Positions 9,464-19,161 of a stretch of DNA of 64,000 nucleotides are shown piece by piece. Location of the stretch: the NCBI RefSeq assembly GCF_000011485.1, contig NC_005071.1:434001-498000 (forward strand). Reading direction: 5' to 3'. This DNA comes from Prochlorococcus marinus str. MIT 9313. Lineage in GTDB: Bacteria > Cyanobacteriota > Cyanobacteriia > PCC-6307 > Cyanobiaceae. Numbering within the stretch: position 1 is the stretch's first letter; the number at the start of each line of letters is the position of its first letter. Under the pieces are notes generated by a model. The model searched no databases. It saw only the letters and a list, made by a program, of their open reading frames with translations, and was not told the DNA's origin. The position numbers were made by a program, and so were the translations under genes.

Positions 9464-10285
9464 TCAGAACAGTGCTGACTGCCGGTGTTGGAGGCTTGGC
9501 ATTTGCGCGCGAATGCGACCAATGTGCGAGTTATCCACAGGAGCAATGGCTGCACCCTGACTCACTCCTGCATCAGCCAAGACGGTTCCCCAGGGATCAA
9601 TCACCATGGCATGTCCATGGCTCTGTCGACGGCTGTAATGACGACCTGTCTGGGCAGGTGCAAGCACATAGGAGGTGTTTTCGATGGCCCTGGCTTGAAG
9701 TAAGACCTGCCAGTGATCTTTTCCGGTGAAAGCCGTGAATGCTGCTGGAATCATCAATAACTCGGCACCAGCACTGACGAGATGGCGATAGAGCTCAGGG
9801 AAGCGCACGTCGTAGCAGATGGATAGTCCCACTCGACATAGTCCTGGCACATCCACGACCGGGGGTAGTTCACGACCAGACGTAGTCGTGGCCGACTCCT
9901 GATAGGTGTTGCCTTCAGGTAGATCCACATCGAAGAGATGAATCTTGTCGTATCTCGCTAGCAGCTGACCATCACGACCGACCAATTCGGCTCTGTTGAC
10001 CGTGTGATTGCTATCTCCTGAAGGTACAGGGAAGCCCCCGCCCAGAAGCACCACCTGGTAGCGCCTTGCCATGGTGACCAGAAAGCGGCTGCATTGCTCA
10101 GCTAAGTCTTGTGCCAGCTCCAGACGTCGCTCGTCATCACCCATAAAGGCAAAATTTTCAGGTAATCCCACCAATTCCGCCCCACGGCGGGCAGCCAGTT
10201 CGATCTGCTCCTCGGCAGCAGCAAAATTGAGCTCTGGATCCGAGGTGCTCGTCAGCTGCAAAGCGGCTGCCAGAAAGTCGGTCAC
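9464..10285 (-). CDS. Carbon-nitrogen hydrolase (Nit/omega-amidase family)
   Basis: 273 aa with a GTG start at 10285. The Glu-Lys-Cys triad of the nitrilase superfamily is clear: Glu43 in L-P-E-N, Lys113 in Y-D-K-I-H-L-F-D-V, and Cys156 in S-I-C-Y-D-V-R-F-P-E. The K-I-H-L-F and C-Y-D-V-R-F-P-E-L-Y signatures fit the Nit1/Nit2 branch, which includes deaminated-glutathione amidases and omega-amidases, so metabolite repair in the cytosol is the best guess. Its stop lies just upstream of the amidase start, consistent with co-transcription. Confidence 0.9.
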   Translation of the reverse strand: MTDFLAAALQLTSTSDPELNFAAAEEQIELAARRGAELVGLPENFAFMGDDERRLELAQDLAEQCSRFLVTMARRYQVVLLGGGFPVPSGDSNHTVNRAELVGRDGQLLARYDKIHLFDVDLPEGNTYQESATTTSGRELPPVVDVPGLCRVGLSICYDVRFPELYRHLVSAGAELLMIPAAFTAFTGKDHWQVLLQARAIENTSYVLAPAQTGRHYSRRQSHGHAMVIDPWGTVLADAGVSQGAAIAPVDNSHIGRIRAQMPSLQHRQSALF

Positions 10286-10327
10286 AGGGTTGAAACAGAG
10301 AGCGAAACTTTAGATCGCAGTGAGGTT

Positions 10328-11059
10328 TCAAGAGGCACAAAGGACTCCGGGTTTGACCTGAACAGGAACCACAGAAAGCCGATCCAATTCAGCACAACAT
10401 CTGAAATCTGCATCGTGATCGCCAAGCCCAATTAAGCGTTGGCCATGGCTGGCTTGACGAAGACAGGCTTCTGGATCGTGCTTCCACTGCTGCCAAAGGG
10501 CTAGTGCAGCAGTGAGTTCGTCGTTCGCGACACAAGCCTCATCAGCCGCAGCATCCAATAGCAAATCGGCCAATGCTCCGGCCGCCAAAGAGTCCTCCAG
10601 GGAGTAGGCCCCTTCCCAGCCACTACCAACAATCCAAAGTTGCTCAGGTGGATCCATTAACAAGTGGTCTGCAACAGCTTTGCGGTTTGGTAGTGCCAAA
10701 GTGAATAAACGCTGAACCCCACGCACTCGCTGCAACGAGCGCGTGCCGTTAGTCGTGCTCATAAATAGTCTTTTGCCAGCCACTTGCTCGGGCACCACAG
10801 CGACGGGGGAATTCCCCAGATCAAATCCCTCAATGCGCTGTCCGCCTCGCTCACCAAGCATCAAACGGGAAGACTCCGGCCATTGAGCGGCGCTCTGCCT
10901 CAGTTGGTCCAAATCAGCAAAGGTTTCAACAGCTTCGGCACCGTTGTTTAAAGCCCAGGCGATGGTGGTGGTGGCTCTGAGAACGTCGATGACGACAGCA
11001 GCATCAGGCTCAGCCCCCTGAGGCACATCCGCGGCCACATGGAAATAAGCGAGCTGCAT
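10328..11059 (-). CDS. comB: ComB-like 2-phosphosulfolactate phosphatase family protein
   Basis: 243 aa from the ATG at 11059. [12 protein letters not shown] near the N-terminus, [18 protein letters not shown] in the middle and S-T-T-N-G-T-R characterise the ComB family. In methanogens ComB removes phosphate from 2-phosphosulfolactate on the way to coenzyme M; cyanobacteria carry the gene without a known coenzyme M pathway, so the physiological role may be sulfolactate formation or another phosphatase reaction. Divergent from the ubiD-type gene. Confidence 0.88.
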   Translation of the reverse strand: MQLAYFHVAADVPQGAEPDAAVVIDVLRATTTIAWALNNGAEAVETFADLDQLRQSAAQWPESSRLMLGERGGQRIEGFDLGNSPVAVVPEQVAGKRLFMSTTNGTRSLQRVRGVQRLFTLALPNRKAVADHLLMDPPEQLWIVGSGWEGAYSLEDSLAAGALADLLLDAAADEACVANDELTAALALWQQWKHDPEACLRQASHGQRLIGLGDHDADFRCCAELDRLSVVPVQVKPGVLCAS

Positions 11060-11123
11060 GGCCTCGATAGGGAACGACGTGCGCCACAGTAACTAGATAA
11101 TTTTGCTGGCTGTCTTACCAACC

Positions 11124-12689
11124 ATGCCCCTGCTTCGTCCCGGACCTGCGTCCCAAGACATGCGGGACTTCCTAGCCCTACTTGAGCAACGTGGCCAACT
11201 AAGGCGGATCACTGCCCCCGTAGAACCAGATTTAGAACTCGCCGCTATTACTGATCGAGTGCTGGGCTTGGGTGGGCCGGCCCTGTTGTTCGAAAACGTG
11301 ATTGGTTCATCGATGCCAGTGGCAGTGAATCTGATGGGCACCTTGGAGCGAGTGGTGTGGAGCATGGGTCTGGACAACGCTCAGCAACTTGAGGATCTGG
11401 GAACTCGTTTGGCTCTGCTGCAACAACCAAGGCCGCCAAAGGGTCTGCAAGAAACCAGACAGTTTGCAAGTGTGTTTTGGGATCTGATCAAAGCGCGACC
11501 AGATCTGGATCTCACACCTCCCTGCCATCAGCAGGTGCTGCGTGGAGATGCCTTGAATCTCGACAATCTGCCTTTGATCCGGCCTTGGCCAGGAGATGCC
11601 AGTGGTGTGATCACCCTGGGTCTTGTGATTACAAAAGACCCGGAGACGGGAGTGCCGAATGTGGGGGTCTATCGCCTACAACGCCAATCGCCAAAGACCA
11701 TGACGGTGCATTGGCTGAGCGTTCGTGGCGGAGCCAGGCACCTACGCAAAGCTGCTGCCATGGGTCAGAAGCTTGAGGTGGCCATTGCTATTGGTGTACA
11801 CCCTCTGCTGATCATGGCCGCAGCAACTCCGATTCCTGTGCAACTCAGTGAATGGCTTTTTGCTGGTCTTTATGCAGGAGAGGGTGTACGGCTCACTGGC
11901 TGCAAAACACTGGATCTGAAAGTCCCTAGCCACAGCGAAGTGGTGTTGGAAGGAACCATTACACCAGGTGAGGAATTAGAGGATGGTCCATTTGGTGACC
12001 ATATGGGCTTCTACGGAGGAGTGGAGTCCTCACCATTGGTGCGCTTCCACTGCGTGACTCAACGTCGCGATCCGATTTTCCTCACGACGTTTAGCGGCCG
12101 CCCACCCAAGGAAGAAGCGATGCTCGCCATCGCTTTGAACCGCATCTACACGCCCATCTTGCGTCAACAGGTGTCGGAGATTGTTGACTTCTTTCTACCG
12201 ATGGAGGCCCTCAGTTACAAGCTGGCGGTGATTGCAATCGATAAGTCTTATCCAGGACAAGCCAAGCGTGCCGCGATGGCTTTCTGGAGCGCCTTGCCCC
12301 AATTCACCTATACAAAATTCGTTGTCGTGGTAGATGCAAACATCAACGTGAGAGATCCACGCCAAGTGGTATGGGCTATCGCTGCACAGGTCGATCCGCA
12401 AAGGGATCTCTTTGTACTTGAGAACACCCCCTTCGACAGCCTTGATTTCGCTAGCGAACATCTAGGGCTTGGAGGCAGGATGGCCATCGACGCCACCACT
12501 AAGATTGGCCCTGAGAAGCGCCATGAATGGGGCGAGCCACTCAGCCGGGATGCAGATCTAGAAAGCAGGGTGGATGCTCGATGGCAGGAGCTGGGGCTGG
12601 AGGATTTGGGTAGCGAAGAACCTGATCCAAGCCTGTTCGGCTATGTGATGGAGAGCCTTTGTCGTCAAGCGATGGTCAAAAAGACCTGA
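11124..12689 (+). CDS. ubiD: UbiD family decarboxylase
   Basis: 521 aa from the ATG at 11124; the second ATG at 11160 begins exactly at M-R-D-F-L-A-L-L-E-Q-R-G-Q-L-R-R-I, the family N-terminus, and is an equally good start. The G-P-A-L-L-F-E-N-V block, the central G-G-A-R-H-L-R-K region and G-R-P-P-K-E-E-A-M-L-A-I-A near the C-terminal third match UbiD, the prenylated-FMN-dependent decarboxylase of 4-hydroxybenzoate-type acids. In cyanobacteria the likely role is decarboxylation in plastoquinone head-group synthesis from 4-hydroxybenzoate. No ubiX is present in the window. Confidence 0.9.
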   Translation: MPLLRPGPASQDMRDFLALLEQRGQLRRITAPVEPDLELAAITDRVLGLGGPALLFENVIGSSMPVAVNLMGTLERVVWSMGLDNAQQLEDLGTRLALLQQPRPPKGLQETRQFASVFWDLIKARPDLDLTPPCHQQVLRGDALNLDNLPLIRPWPGDASGVITLGLVITKDPETGVPNVGVYRLQRQSPKTMTVHWLSVRGGARHLRKAAAMGQKLEVAIAIGVHPLLIMAAATPIPVQLSEWLFAGLYAGEGVRLTGCKTLDLKVPSHSEVVLEGTITPGEELEDGPFGDHMGFYGGVESSPLVRFHCVTQRRDPIFLTTFSGRPPKEEAMLAIALNRIYTPILRQQVSEIVDFFLPMEALSYKLAVIAIDKSYPGQAKRAAMAFWSALPQFTYTKFVVVVDANINVRDPRQVVWAIAAQVDPQRDLFVLENTPFDSLDFASEHLGLGGRMAIDATTKIGPEKRHEWGEPLSRDADLESRVDARWQELGLEDLGSEEPDPSLFGYVMESLCRQAMVKKT

Positions 12690-12842
12690 ATTAAAAATGG
12701 ACTGTTACCTAAAAACACTCGGCAGATGTAGATATCGGCTGGTTGAGATGGTCCAAAAGAAACAAATTACACAGCACAAAAACAAATTGGAAATAAGGTC
12801 AAACGCTTGACCATAAGATCGATCTGATCCGGGCCACACCCA

Positions 12843-14168
12843 TTGAGCGTTACAAACACTGCCTCATCGTCATGTGAGCTTCGAGCAGGTGGTGGGCTTT
12901 CTGGAACGGTGCGAGTCCCTGGAGACAAATCGATTTCCCATCGAGCGCTGTTATTTGGAGCTATCGCAGAAGGGGTCACAACCATCGAGGGCCTTTTACC
13001 TGCTGAAGATCCCATGAGTACCGCCGCCTGTCTTAGAGCGATGGGAGCCACGATCGGCCCGATTCATGTCGGGCAAATAGTTCGCGTTGAAGGCGTTGGT
13101 CTCGATGGACTCCAAGAACCGCAAGATGTACTCGACTGCGGTAACTCCGGCACAACAATTCGGCTGATGCTAGGGCTGTTGGCGGCACGCAAGGGCCGCC
13201 ATTTCGTGCTTAGCGGTGATGCCTCTTTGCGCCGTAGACCGATGAATCGGGTTGGCCAGCCATTAACAATGATGGGAGCCAAAATTAAAGGACGATCCAA
13301 CGGCGACTTCGCACCACTTGCCGTGAGCGGTCAGAAACTTCGTGGTGGTGTCATCGGTACACCTGTAGCAAGTGCCCAGGTGAAGTCAGCCCTGCTGCTG
13401 GCAGCCCTTACAGCCGATGGGGCAACGACTGTGATCGAACCAGCCCATTCGAGAGACCACAGCGAACGCATGTTGCGGGCATTCGGTGCTGATCTCGAGG
13501 TGGGAGGAGAGATGGGTCGCCATATCAGAGTGAGCCCAGGACAAAAGCTTTATGGGCAAAATATTGTCGTGCCAGGTGATATCAGTTCCGCTGCTTTTTG
13601 GCTTGTCGCAGGAGCGCTTGTTCCTGGAGCTGAGCTCGTGGTGGAAAACGTTGGTTTAAACCCCACCCGTACCGGCATTCTGGAAGTGTTGCAGCAAATG
13701 GAAGCTCGCATTGAGGTGCTCAACCGCCATGAAGTCGCCGGTGAACCAGTTGGAGACCTACGGGTGAGGCAAGGATCGTTAAAGCCCTTCAGCATCAATG
13801 GGGACATCATTCCTCGCCTGGTCGATGAGGTGCCGATCCTGGCGGTGGCTGCTTGTTTCTGTGATGGTGAAAGCAAAATTACTGACGCCAGTGAACTGCG
13901 CGTCAAGGAAACCGATCGGCTCGCTGTGATGACCAGGCAGCTCACGGCTATGGGAGCAGATATCGACGAACATGCCGATGGGCTCACCATCCGAGGGGGA
14001 CGAACACTGCGAGGCACAGACCTCGATAGTGAAACGGATCATCGAGTCGCCATGAGTCTGGCGGTGGCTGCGTTGCTGGCGGAGGGCAATTCTCGCTTGA
14101 CTGGTAGCGAAGCTGCGGCTGTGTCCTACCCCAACTTCTGGGATGACCTTGAGCGGCTGCATCGCTAA
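12843..14168 (+). CDS. aroA: EPSP synthase (3-phosphoshikimate 1-carboxyvinyltransferase)
   Basis: 441 aa. The start is a TTG at 12843: an in-frame TGA lies at 12825-12827, and the first ATG falls far inside the conserved domain, whose [13 protein letters not shown] substrate-binding motif begins about residue 23. The [12 protein letters not shown] block follows, and the C-terminal half carries V-K-E-T-D-R-L and D-H-R-V-A-M-S. Catalyses the PEP-dependent penultimate step to chorismate in the shikimate pathway, which also feeds menD in this window. The stop overlaps the following methyltransferase gene by 26 bp. Confidence 0.95.
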
Positions 14169-15090
14169 TGCCGGCCACTCTCGCCCTTTGGGGGCACTGA
14201 ATGTTTTCCCAACGGCGGATGGTAGCTTTAGCCTGCATAGTGAGTACTTCGACGAAGCGTTCCACAACTCCGCCGGAGCGCTGAATGAAGCATGCGCGAA
14301 ATTCGCACAACCGGCAGAGTTGACGCGCTTTAGTGGCGGACAAACTCTTCGGATCCTCGACGTATGCATGGGTCTTGGCTACAACACTGCGGCTGTGCTG
14401 GATGCCATGCCAACTCCAGCACCGAATGTGCTGTGGTGGGGTCTAGAGATTGACAGGCGACCACTGGAACTCGCTTTGGCGCAGACGGGGTTCTGTAGTG
14501 CCTGGTCAGCATCGGTCCACCAGAAACTTATTTTAATCCGAGATTGTGATGGTTGGGATCAGCCAGAGAGCAGGGGAACAATGTTGTGGGGTGATGCACG
14601 CCAAACGCTTCATCAGCTACCCCAAGATCAGCAGTTTGATTTGATTCTTCACGACGCCTTCTCTCCAGGTCGCTGCCCACAGCTATGGAGTGAAGAGTTT
14701 CTGCATGGCCTGGCCATACGATTAGCTCCAGGTGGGAGGCTCCTGACCTACAGCCGTGCAGCGGCCATACGTGCCAGCTTGCAGCGAGCAGGGCTGAAAT
14801 TATTCTCGCTACTGCAAGTTCCCGGGGAGCGCGGAGGTTGGAGCAGTGGCACCATGGGGATGAAGCAGTTCAAGATCAGCTTTGGAGAGAAAGGGCCTGG
14901 TTGGAGGGCGCTTACTGCAATGGAACATGAACATCTACATACACGCGCAGCCGTTCCGTACCGCGATCCAACTGGAGAAGATCAGGCAGAAGTGATCCGG
15001 AGGCGGCGCAGCACTGAACAACAGCTCTGCGGATTAGAGGCGACCAATACCTGGCACCACCGTTGGACAGCCAAGCAAAGGCATGGTTGA
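14143..15090 (+). CDS. MnmC-type SAM-dependent methyltransferase (DUF752)
   Basis: 315 aa from the ATG at 14143, which overlaps the end of aroA by 26 bp; later TTG codons are possible starts. The [18 protein letters not shown] segment and the [11 protein letters not shown] block are the hallmarks of the methyltransferase half of MnmC, with [10 protein letters not shown] as the SAM loop. In Escherichia coli the equivalent domain finishes 5-methylaminomethyl modification of wobble uridine in tRNA; here the FAD-dependent half is missing, as usual for cyanobacterial stand-alone forms. Assignment to tRNA modification is inference. Confidence 0.82.
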
Positions 15091-15557
15091 TTTTTGTCAG
15101 GAAGAAACGAGTGAAAAATTAGAATAGATAAGACTTGAAAGAGATTGTTTAGAGTCATTCTTGAATCCTTCCAACTCAACGCAAGTTCATTCTTTACAGC
15201 TGATTAATCCCAAAGGAGATGTTGTTGCAGCGTTTGATTTAATGGATCCTCTTTTACTGGGTGATTCATACCAATGATTGGCAGCTTGCTTTTACCTGAG
15301 ATTGTTGATCATGATCTATAGGATTGCTTGAACAATGACTCATCAATATGACTTATCAATAAGGAGGCTTTTTATGTGGGATCATCGTGTGCTTCTTTGC
15401 CTGCAAAGTGCCAGTGCTAGTGAAAGTAGAAACTTCTCTGGCGCTCTTCTGGCTGAATCATCACCGCTAGAAGCTGAGCTGATCCTGCTTAAATGCTGTT
15501 AACTGCAGTGAAGTTGTCGGAATTCAATTAGATTCCGGCCGATTCGCCATTCGCTCC
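15091..15557. other. Intergenic spacer with one candidate small gene
   Basis: 467 bp between the methyltransferase gene and glmU. It begins with the second copy of the short T-rich motif seen at 461. It is AT-rich and holds the 42-codon frame listed separately, the only element here with a strong translation signal. Confidence 0.5.
15374..15502 (+). CDS. Candidate small protein (42 aa) with a strong ribosome-binding site
   Basis: An ATG at 15374 is preceded by AAGGAGG at 15361-15367, a perfect anti-16S match at 6 nt spacing, which is rare in this window. The frame runs 42 codons to a TAA at 15500-15502. The product starts [10 protein letters not shown] and ends L-I-L-L-K-C-C, with a Ser/Ala-rich middle; no family is recognised and no signal peptide is clear. 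The ribosome site is the only real argument that it is translated. Confidence 0.4.
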   Translation: MWDHRVLLCLQSASASESRNFSGALLAESSPLEAELILLKCC

Positions 15558-16898
15558 ATGCTTGCCGTCGCCATCTTGGCTGCTGGGAAGGGCACCCGCA
15601 TGAAGAGCTGCCTGCCGAAAGTCTTGCAACCGCTCGCAGGTTCCACATTGGTTGAGCGGGTGTTGACCAGTTGCTCGGGCCTTCAACCTCAACGGCGCTT
15701 GTTGATTGTTGGCCACCAGGCGCAAGAGGTGCAACAGCAGCTCACTGATTGGCAAGGCTTGGAGTTTGTTGTTCAACAACCTCAGAACGGCACAGGTCAT
15801 GCGGTGCAGCAAGTACTGCCCGTATTGGAGGGCTTTGATGGCGAGCTCTTGGTTCTCAATGGCGATGTCCCATTACTTCGACCAAGCACGATCGAACACT
15901 TGGTGAACGAACATCGCTCAAGTGGTGCCGACGTCACGCTGCTAACAGCCCGACTCGCAGATCCCACGGGCTATGGCAGGGTGTTTTCAGATCAACAAGG
16001 CCGCGTAAGCAGCATCGTTGAACATCGCGACTGTAGTGACGAACAGCGCCACAACAATCTCACTAACGCAGGCATCTACTGCTTCAATTGGAAGAAATTG
16101 GCCGCAGTGCTACCCCAACTTTGTAGTGATAATGATCAAGGTGAGCTCTACCTCACCGACACTGTGGCCTTGCTACCTATTGCGATGCATGTAGAGGTGG
16201 CTGATCCCGATGAGGTGAATGGCATCAACGATCGTTGTCAACTTGCCAACTGTGAGGCGCTGCTTCAAGAACGGCTACGTAACTATTGGATGAAGGAAGG
16301 GGTCACTTTTACTGACCCTGCTAGCTGCACGCTTAGTGAAGACTGTCAGTTCGGTAGAGATGTGGTAATTGAACCCCAAACCCATTTGCGGGGCTGCTGC
16401 AATATTGGCGATGGCTGCCAGCTTGGCCCAGGAAGCTTGATTGAGAATGCCGAACTTGGCCATGGAGTCAGCGTTCTTCATTCCGTTGTATGTGATGCCA
16501 AAGTGGGAAATGAGGTGGCTATTGGCCCTTTCTCACACCTACGCCCTGGAGCAGGCATCGCTGATCAATGCCGTATCGGCAACTTTGTGGAGATTAAAAA
16601 AAGCCAAATTGGCGAGGGTTCAAAGGTGAATCACCTCAGTTATATCGGTGACGCACAACTTGGTCGCCATGTCAATGTCGGGGCCGGTACGATCACTGCA
16701 AATTACGACGGTGTGAGAAAACATCTCACCGTGGTTGGTGATAACAGCAAAACAGGGGCGAATTCCGTTTTGGTGGCGCCGATTGTTTTAGGGTCGGACG
16801 TGACAGTAGGAGCTGGCTCCACTCTCACTAAAGATGTTCCCAATGGTGCTCTCGCCCTTGGCCGCTCCAAACAACTGATTAAAAATGGTTGGCAGTGA
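15558..16898 (+). CDS. glmU: Bifunctional GlcNAc-1-phosphate uridyltransferase / glucosamine-1-P acetyltransferase
   Basis: 446 aa. The N-terminal pyrophosphorylase domain starts with [14 protein letters not shown] (nucleotide loop, residues 4-17), and the C-terminal part from about residue 240 is a left-handed beta-helix of hexapeptide repeats (for example [11 protein letters not shown] and A-N-Y-D-G-V-R-K, which carries the acetyltransferase residues). Makes UDP-N-acetylglucosamine for peptidoglycan and lipopolysaccharide in the cytosol. Converges on murF with 26 bp between stops, where a weak inverted repeat (GAGAGG/CCTCTT) could be a bidirectional terminator. Confidence 0.96.
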   Translation: MLAVAILAAGKGTRMKSCLPKVLQPLAGSTLVERVLTSCSGLQPQRRLLIVGHQAQEVQQQLTDWQGLEFVVQQPQNGTGHAVQQVLPVLEGFDGELLVLNGDVPLLRPSTIEHLVNEHRSSGADVTLLTARLADPTGYGRVFSDQQGRVSSIVEHRDCSDEQRHNNLTNAGIYCFNWKKLAAVLPQLCSDNDQGELYLTDTVALLPIAMHVEVADPDEVNGINDRCQLANCEALLQERLRNYWMKEGVTFTDPASCTLSEDCQFGRDVVIEPQTHLRGCCNIGDGCQLGPGSLIENAELGHGVSVLHSVVCDAKVGNEVAIGPFSHLRPGAGIADQCRIGNFVEIKKSQIGEGSKVNHLSYIGDAQLGRHVNVGAGTITANYDGVRKHLTVVGDNSKTGANSVLVAPIVLGSDVTVGAGSTLTKDVPNGALALGRSKQLIKNGWQ

Positions 16899-16924
16899 AA
16901 CGAGAGGATTAAGGCTTAGCCCTC

Positions 16925-18322
16925 TTAGAGCAATGGGATCAATTTCTCTAGAGCGACACCACGACTAGCCTTAAGCAGAACCACATCGCCGGCCTCAAGC
17001 CAAGCCTGCAATGGCTGAGCAGCCTGCTCTGGGTTGGCAACGACGGCCAAATGCGGCAAGGACCCTGCTGCTGTTGCCATGGCCTCAGCCTCAGCGCCTG
17101 CAGCAACGACGACGAGTCCATCTAAACCAACTTGTACCGCCCGTTCAGCAACTTGGCGATGCAAAGCCACGCTCTGGTCTCCTAGCTCCAGCATGGTTCC
17201 GAGGACTGCAAAGTGACGCCCCGGTTGAATTGCTAATAGTTCCAATGCTGCTTGCACGGCTTCGGGCGAAGCGTTGTAGGTCTCGTCTAGAACAGTGAAG
17301 TTGCCAACTTTTAGCCGTCGACTACGGCCACCAGGAACGTCTACCTTTAGATTGGATAGCGATTCCTTGCAGACATCTAATTCACGGGCAACTGCGAGTG
17401 CCAGCATCAAATTGCAAGCGTTATGCATCCCTTCTAAAGGCAGGGTGTAGGCATTTCCTTCTAGCAATAGTTCACCCTTGGCCAGGTCAACGCAGCCAAC
17501 GAGATCGGCCTTGGGTAGAGGTCTTCGATGCAGATCTGCAATCTCTGGTGGCTCTAATTGTTGATTGTCTTGAACTGCCACGCGGATCACCCGCCCCCGC
17601 CAGATCCGTTCAAGAGCATCTTCCAGGAGCAAATCCCCTGCTGGGATAACGATCACGCCTCTGGGTTTCAGGCAAGTGGTGATCTCACACTTGGCGGAAG
17701 CAATCGCCGCACGACTACCTAAACGACCGACGTGTGCATTGCCGATATTGGTGATCACAGCGACGTCTGGTTGGGTGCAACAGGAGAGACGTTCTATTTC
17801 CCCAATTCCACGCATCCCCATCTCTACCACAACTGCGCCATGATCTGAATGAGCCTGCAACAAGGTGAGCGGAACACCCACGTCGTTGTTGTTGTTGCCT
17901 GCACTTGCCAAGACCTCACCAAGGGGTGTGAGTGCAGAGCGGATCAACTCCCGAGTCGTGGTTTTTCCTGCTGAACCTGTGACGGCAACCACCGGTACAT
18001 TCAACTGACGGCGATGCAGCAACCCCAGTTGCTGATAAGCCTCGAGAGTGTCTTCCACAATCCAATGGGGGAGACCCTCGGGTACTGGATGATGATCTTT
18101 GCGAGCCACCACAGCCGCCTGGACCTCAAGCTTCAGAGCTTGAGCAAGAAAGGCATGGCCATTGAAATGCTCCCCCACCAACGGCACAAAGAAGCTGCCT
18201 TCGCTCAACTGACGACTGTCTGTGCAGATCGGACCAACAGCTTGGTCAAGATCTAGGTCAGACGCGTGAACATGCATCGGAGCACCCCAAAACTCGACCA
18301 GCTGCCCCAGACGCAGTCTCAT
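16925..18322 (-). CDS. murF: UDP-MurNAc-tripeptide:D-Ala-D-Ala ligase
   Basis: 465 aa. The Mur-ligase P-loop V-T-G-S-A-G-K-T-T-T is at 114-123, followed by the central E-M-G-M-R-G-I-G-E-I segment and the C-terminal D-E-T-Y-N-A-S-P-E-A motif, with V-A-G-A-E-A later. Adds D-Ala-D-Ala to the UDP-MurNAc-tripeptide, the last cytoplasmic step of the peptidoglycan precursor. The start codon shares one base with the TAA of the upstream gene (TAATG), so it is translationally coupled to the membrane protein gene at 18322-19041. Confidence 0.96.
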   Translation of the reverse strand: MRLRLGQLVEFWGAPMHVHASDLDLDQAVGPICTDSRQLSEGSFFVPLVGEHFNGHAFLAQALKLEVQAAVVARKDHHPVPEGLPHWIVEDTLEAYQQLGLLHRRQLNVPVVAVTGSAGKTTTRELIRSALTPLGEVLASAGNNNNDVGVPLTLLQAHSDHGAVVVEMGMRGIGEIERLSCCTQPDVAVITNIGNAHVGRLGSRAAIASAKCEITTCLKPRGVIVIPAGDLLLEDALERIWRGRVIRVAVQDNQQLEPPEIADLHRRPLPKADLVGCVDLAKGELLLEGNAYTLPLEGMHNACNLMLALAVARELDVCKESLSNLKVDVPGGRSRRLKVGNFTVLDETYNASPEAVQAALELLAIQPGRHFAVLGTMLELGDQSVALHRQVAERAVQVGLDGLVVVAAGAEAEAMATAAGSLPHLAVVANPEQAAQPLQAWLEAGDVVLLKASRGVALEKLIPLL

Positions 18323-19041
18323 TAAGCCAAATCCTGATCGAAAATGATCATGCCCACACCCACTCTTGCTGTCCTGGCAAGCAGTTGATCATCCTCGCTT
18401 TGAAGTTGAAGTTCGTCATAACCGAGCTGTTCAGCAAGAGCCTGCCAACGATCGGCAAGTTCACGCTGTCGAGATGAATTGAGGTTGTTCCAAACTGGAC
18501 TAAGTCTCAACACAAGATCATTGTCCAGGGGTCTTGGTTCGGCTGCAAGAAGCAAGCCACTGGGGAGATCATTGTCTGCCAGCATCGTTAAGAGAGGCTC
18601 AAGCTGAAGAGGTACAGCTAAAGGCGCTGAAAGTTGTGTGGATTCCAGTTCAGAAGGCTCCGACAACGTTGCAACAGGTTCTGACTCCGCAGTGGAGGGG
18701 CTAGACATCACTGCCAATGCAGCTGAATTGCTGGGATACGTCTCTGCAGGATCTAGTTGTGCCACAGCTGCAGGTTGGTCAATCAGCAGACTGCTGAGGA
18801 ACACTCCCAAGACCAGTACTGTTGCAAGTGTCAATGGCCAGAACATTGGTGCCATTGCAGAAGGCCAGAACCTTGGTGTGGAGAATTCGCCTTGCCGGTT
18901 GAGACGCCAGAGTTGCCTGAGTCGCAGACCAAGGTCTGCGAAGACATCACGAAATCCCTCTCTCAGGGATACCCAGGGATTGGTATAGGGGACTGGGAGT
19001 TGTCCCGTTTGCTTCTCTGGCCGGGGGGGCGACTTTCCCAT
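18322..19041 (-). CDS. Conserved hypothetical membrane-anchored protein upstream of murF
   Basis: 239 aa from the ATG at 19039-19041. A basic, Pro-rich cytoplasmic N-terminus of about 68 residues is followed by one transmembrane helix at roughly 69-91 (W-P-L-T-L-A-T-V-L-V-L-G-V-F-L-S-S-L-L), then a low-complexity Ser/Glu/Pro/Leu linker (about 95-145) and a folded C-terminal part (about 150-239). This is a single-pass, type II-like topology with a periplasmic C-terminal domain. No known motif recognised. TAATG coupling to murF suggests a wall or envelope role, which is inference from context only. Confidence 0.8.
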   Translation of the reverse strand: MGKSPPRPEKQTGQLPVPYTNPWVSLREGFRDVFADLGLRLRQLWRLNRQGEFSTPRFWPSAMAPMFWPLTLATVLVLGVFLSSLLIDQPAAVAQLDPAETYPSNSAALAVMSSPSTAESEPVATLSEPSELESTQLSAPLAVPLQLEPLLTMLADNDLPSGLLLAAEPRPLDNDLVLRLSPVWNNLNSSRQRELADRWQALAEQLGYDELQLQSEDDQLLARTARVGVGMIIFDQDLA

Positions 19042-19161
19042 GCTGATCAGGAGCCCTGACGACCAAGCGGCAGATTGAAAAGATTGGGGCGCAGCAATGG
19101 AGTCGTCTGCAAAAGAGCCGCTAAATCTGCAAAACCAACAACCAAGTTTAAACCTCTTTTT

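Noticed and set aside
13550-14017. Reverse frame of 155 codons over aroA
   Set aside because: Antisense to a conserved enzyme; Ser/Thr-rich shadow.
16899-16927. Possible bidirectional terminator between glmU and murF
   Set aside because: Stem GAGAGG/CCTCTT is short with a long loop and no T-run, so not listed as a terminator.
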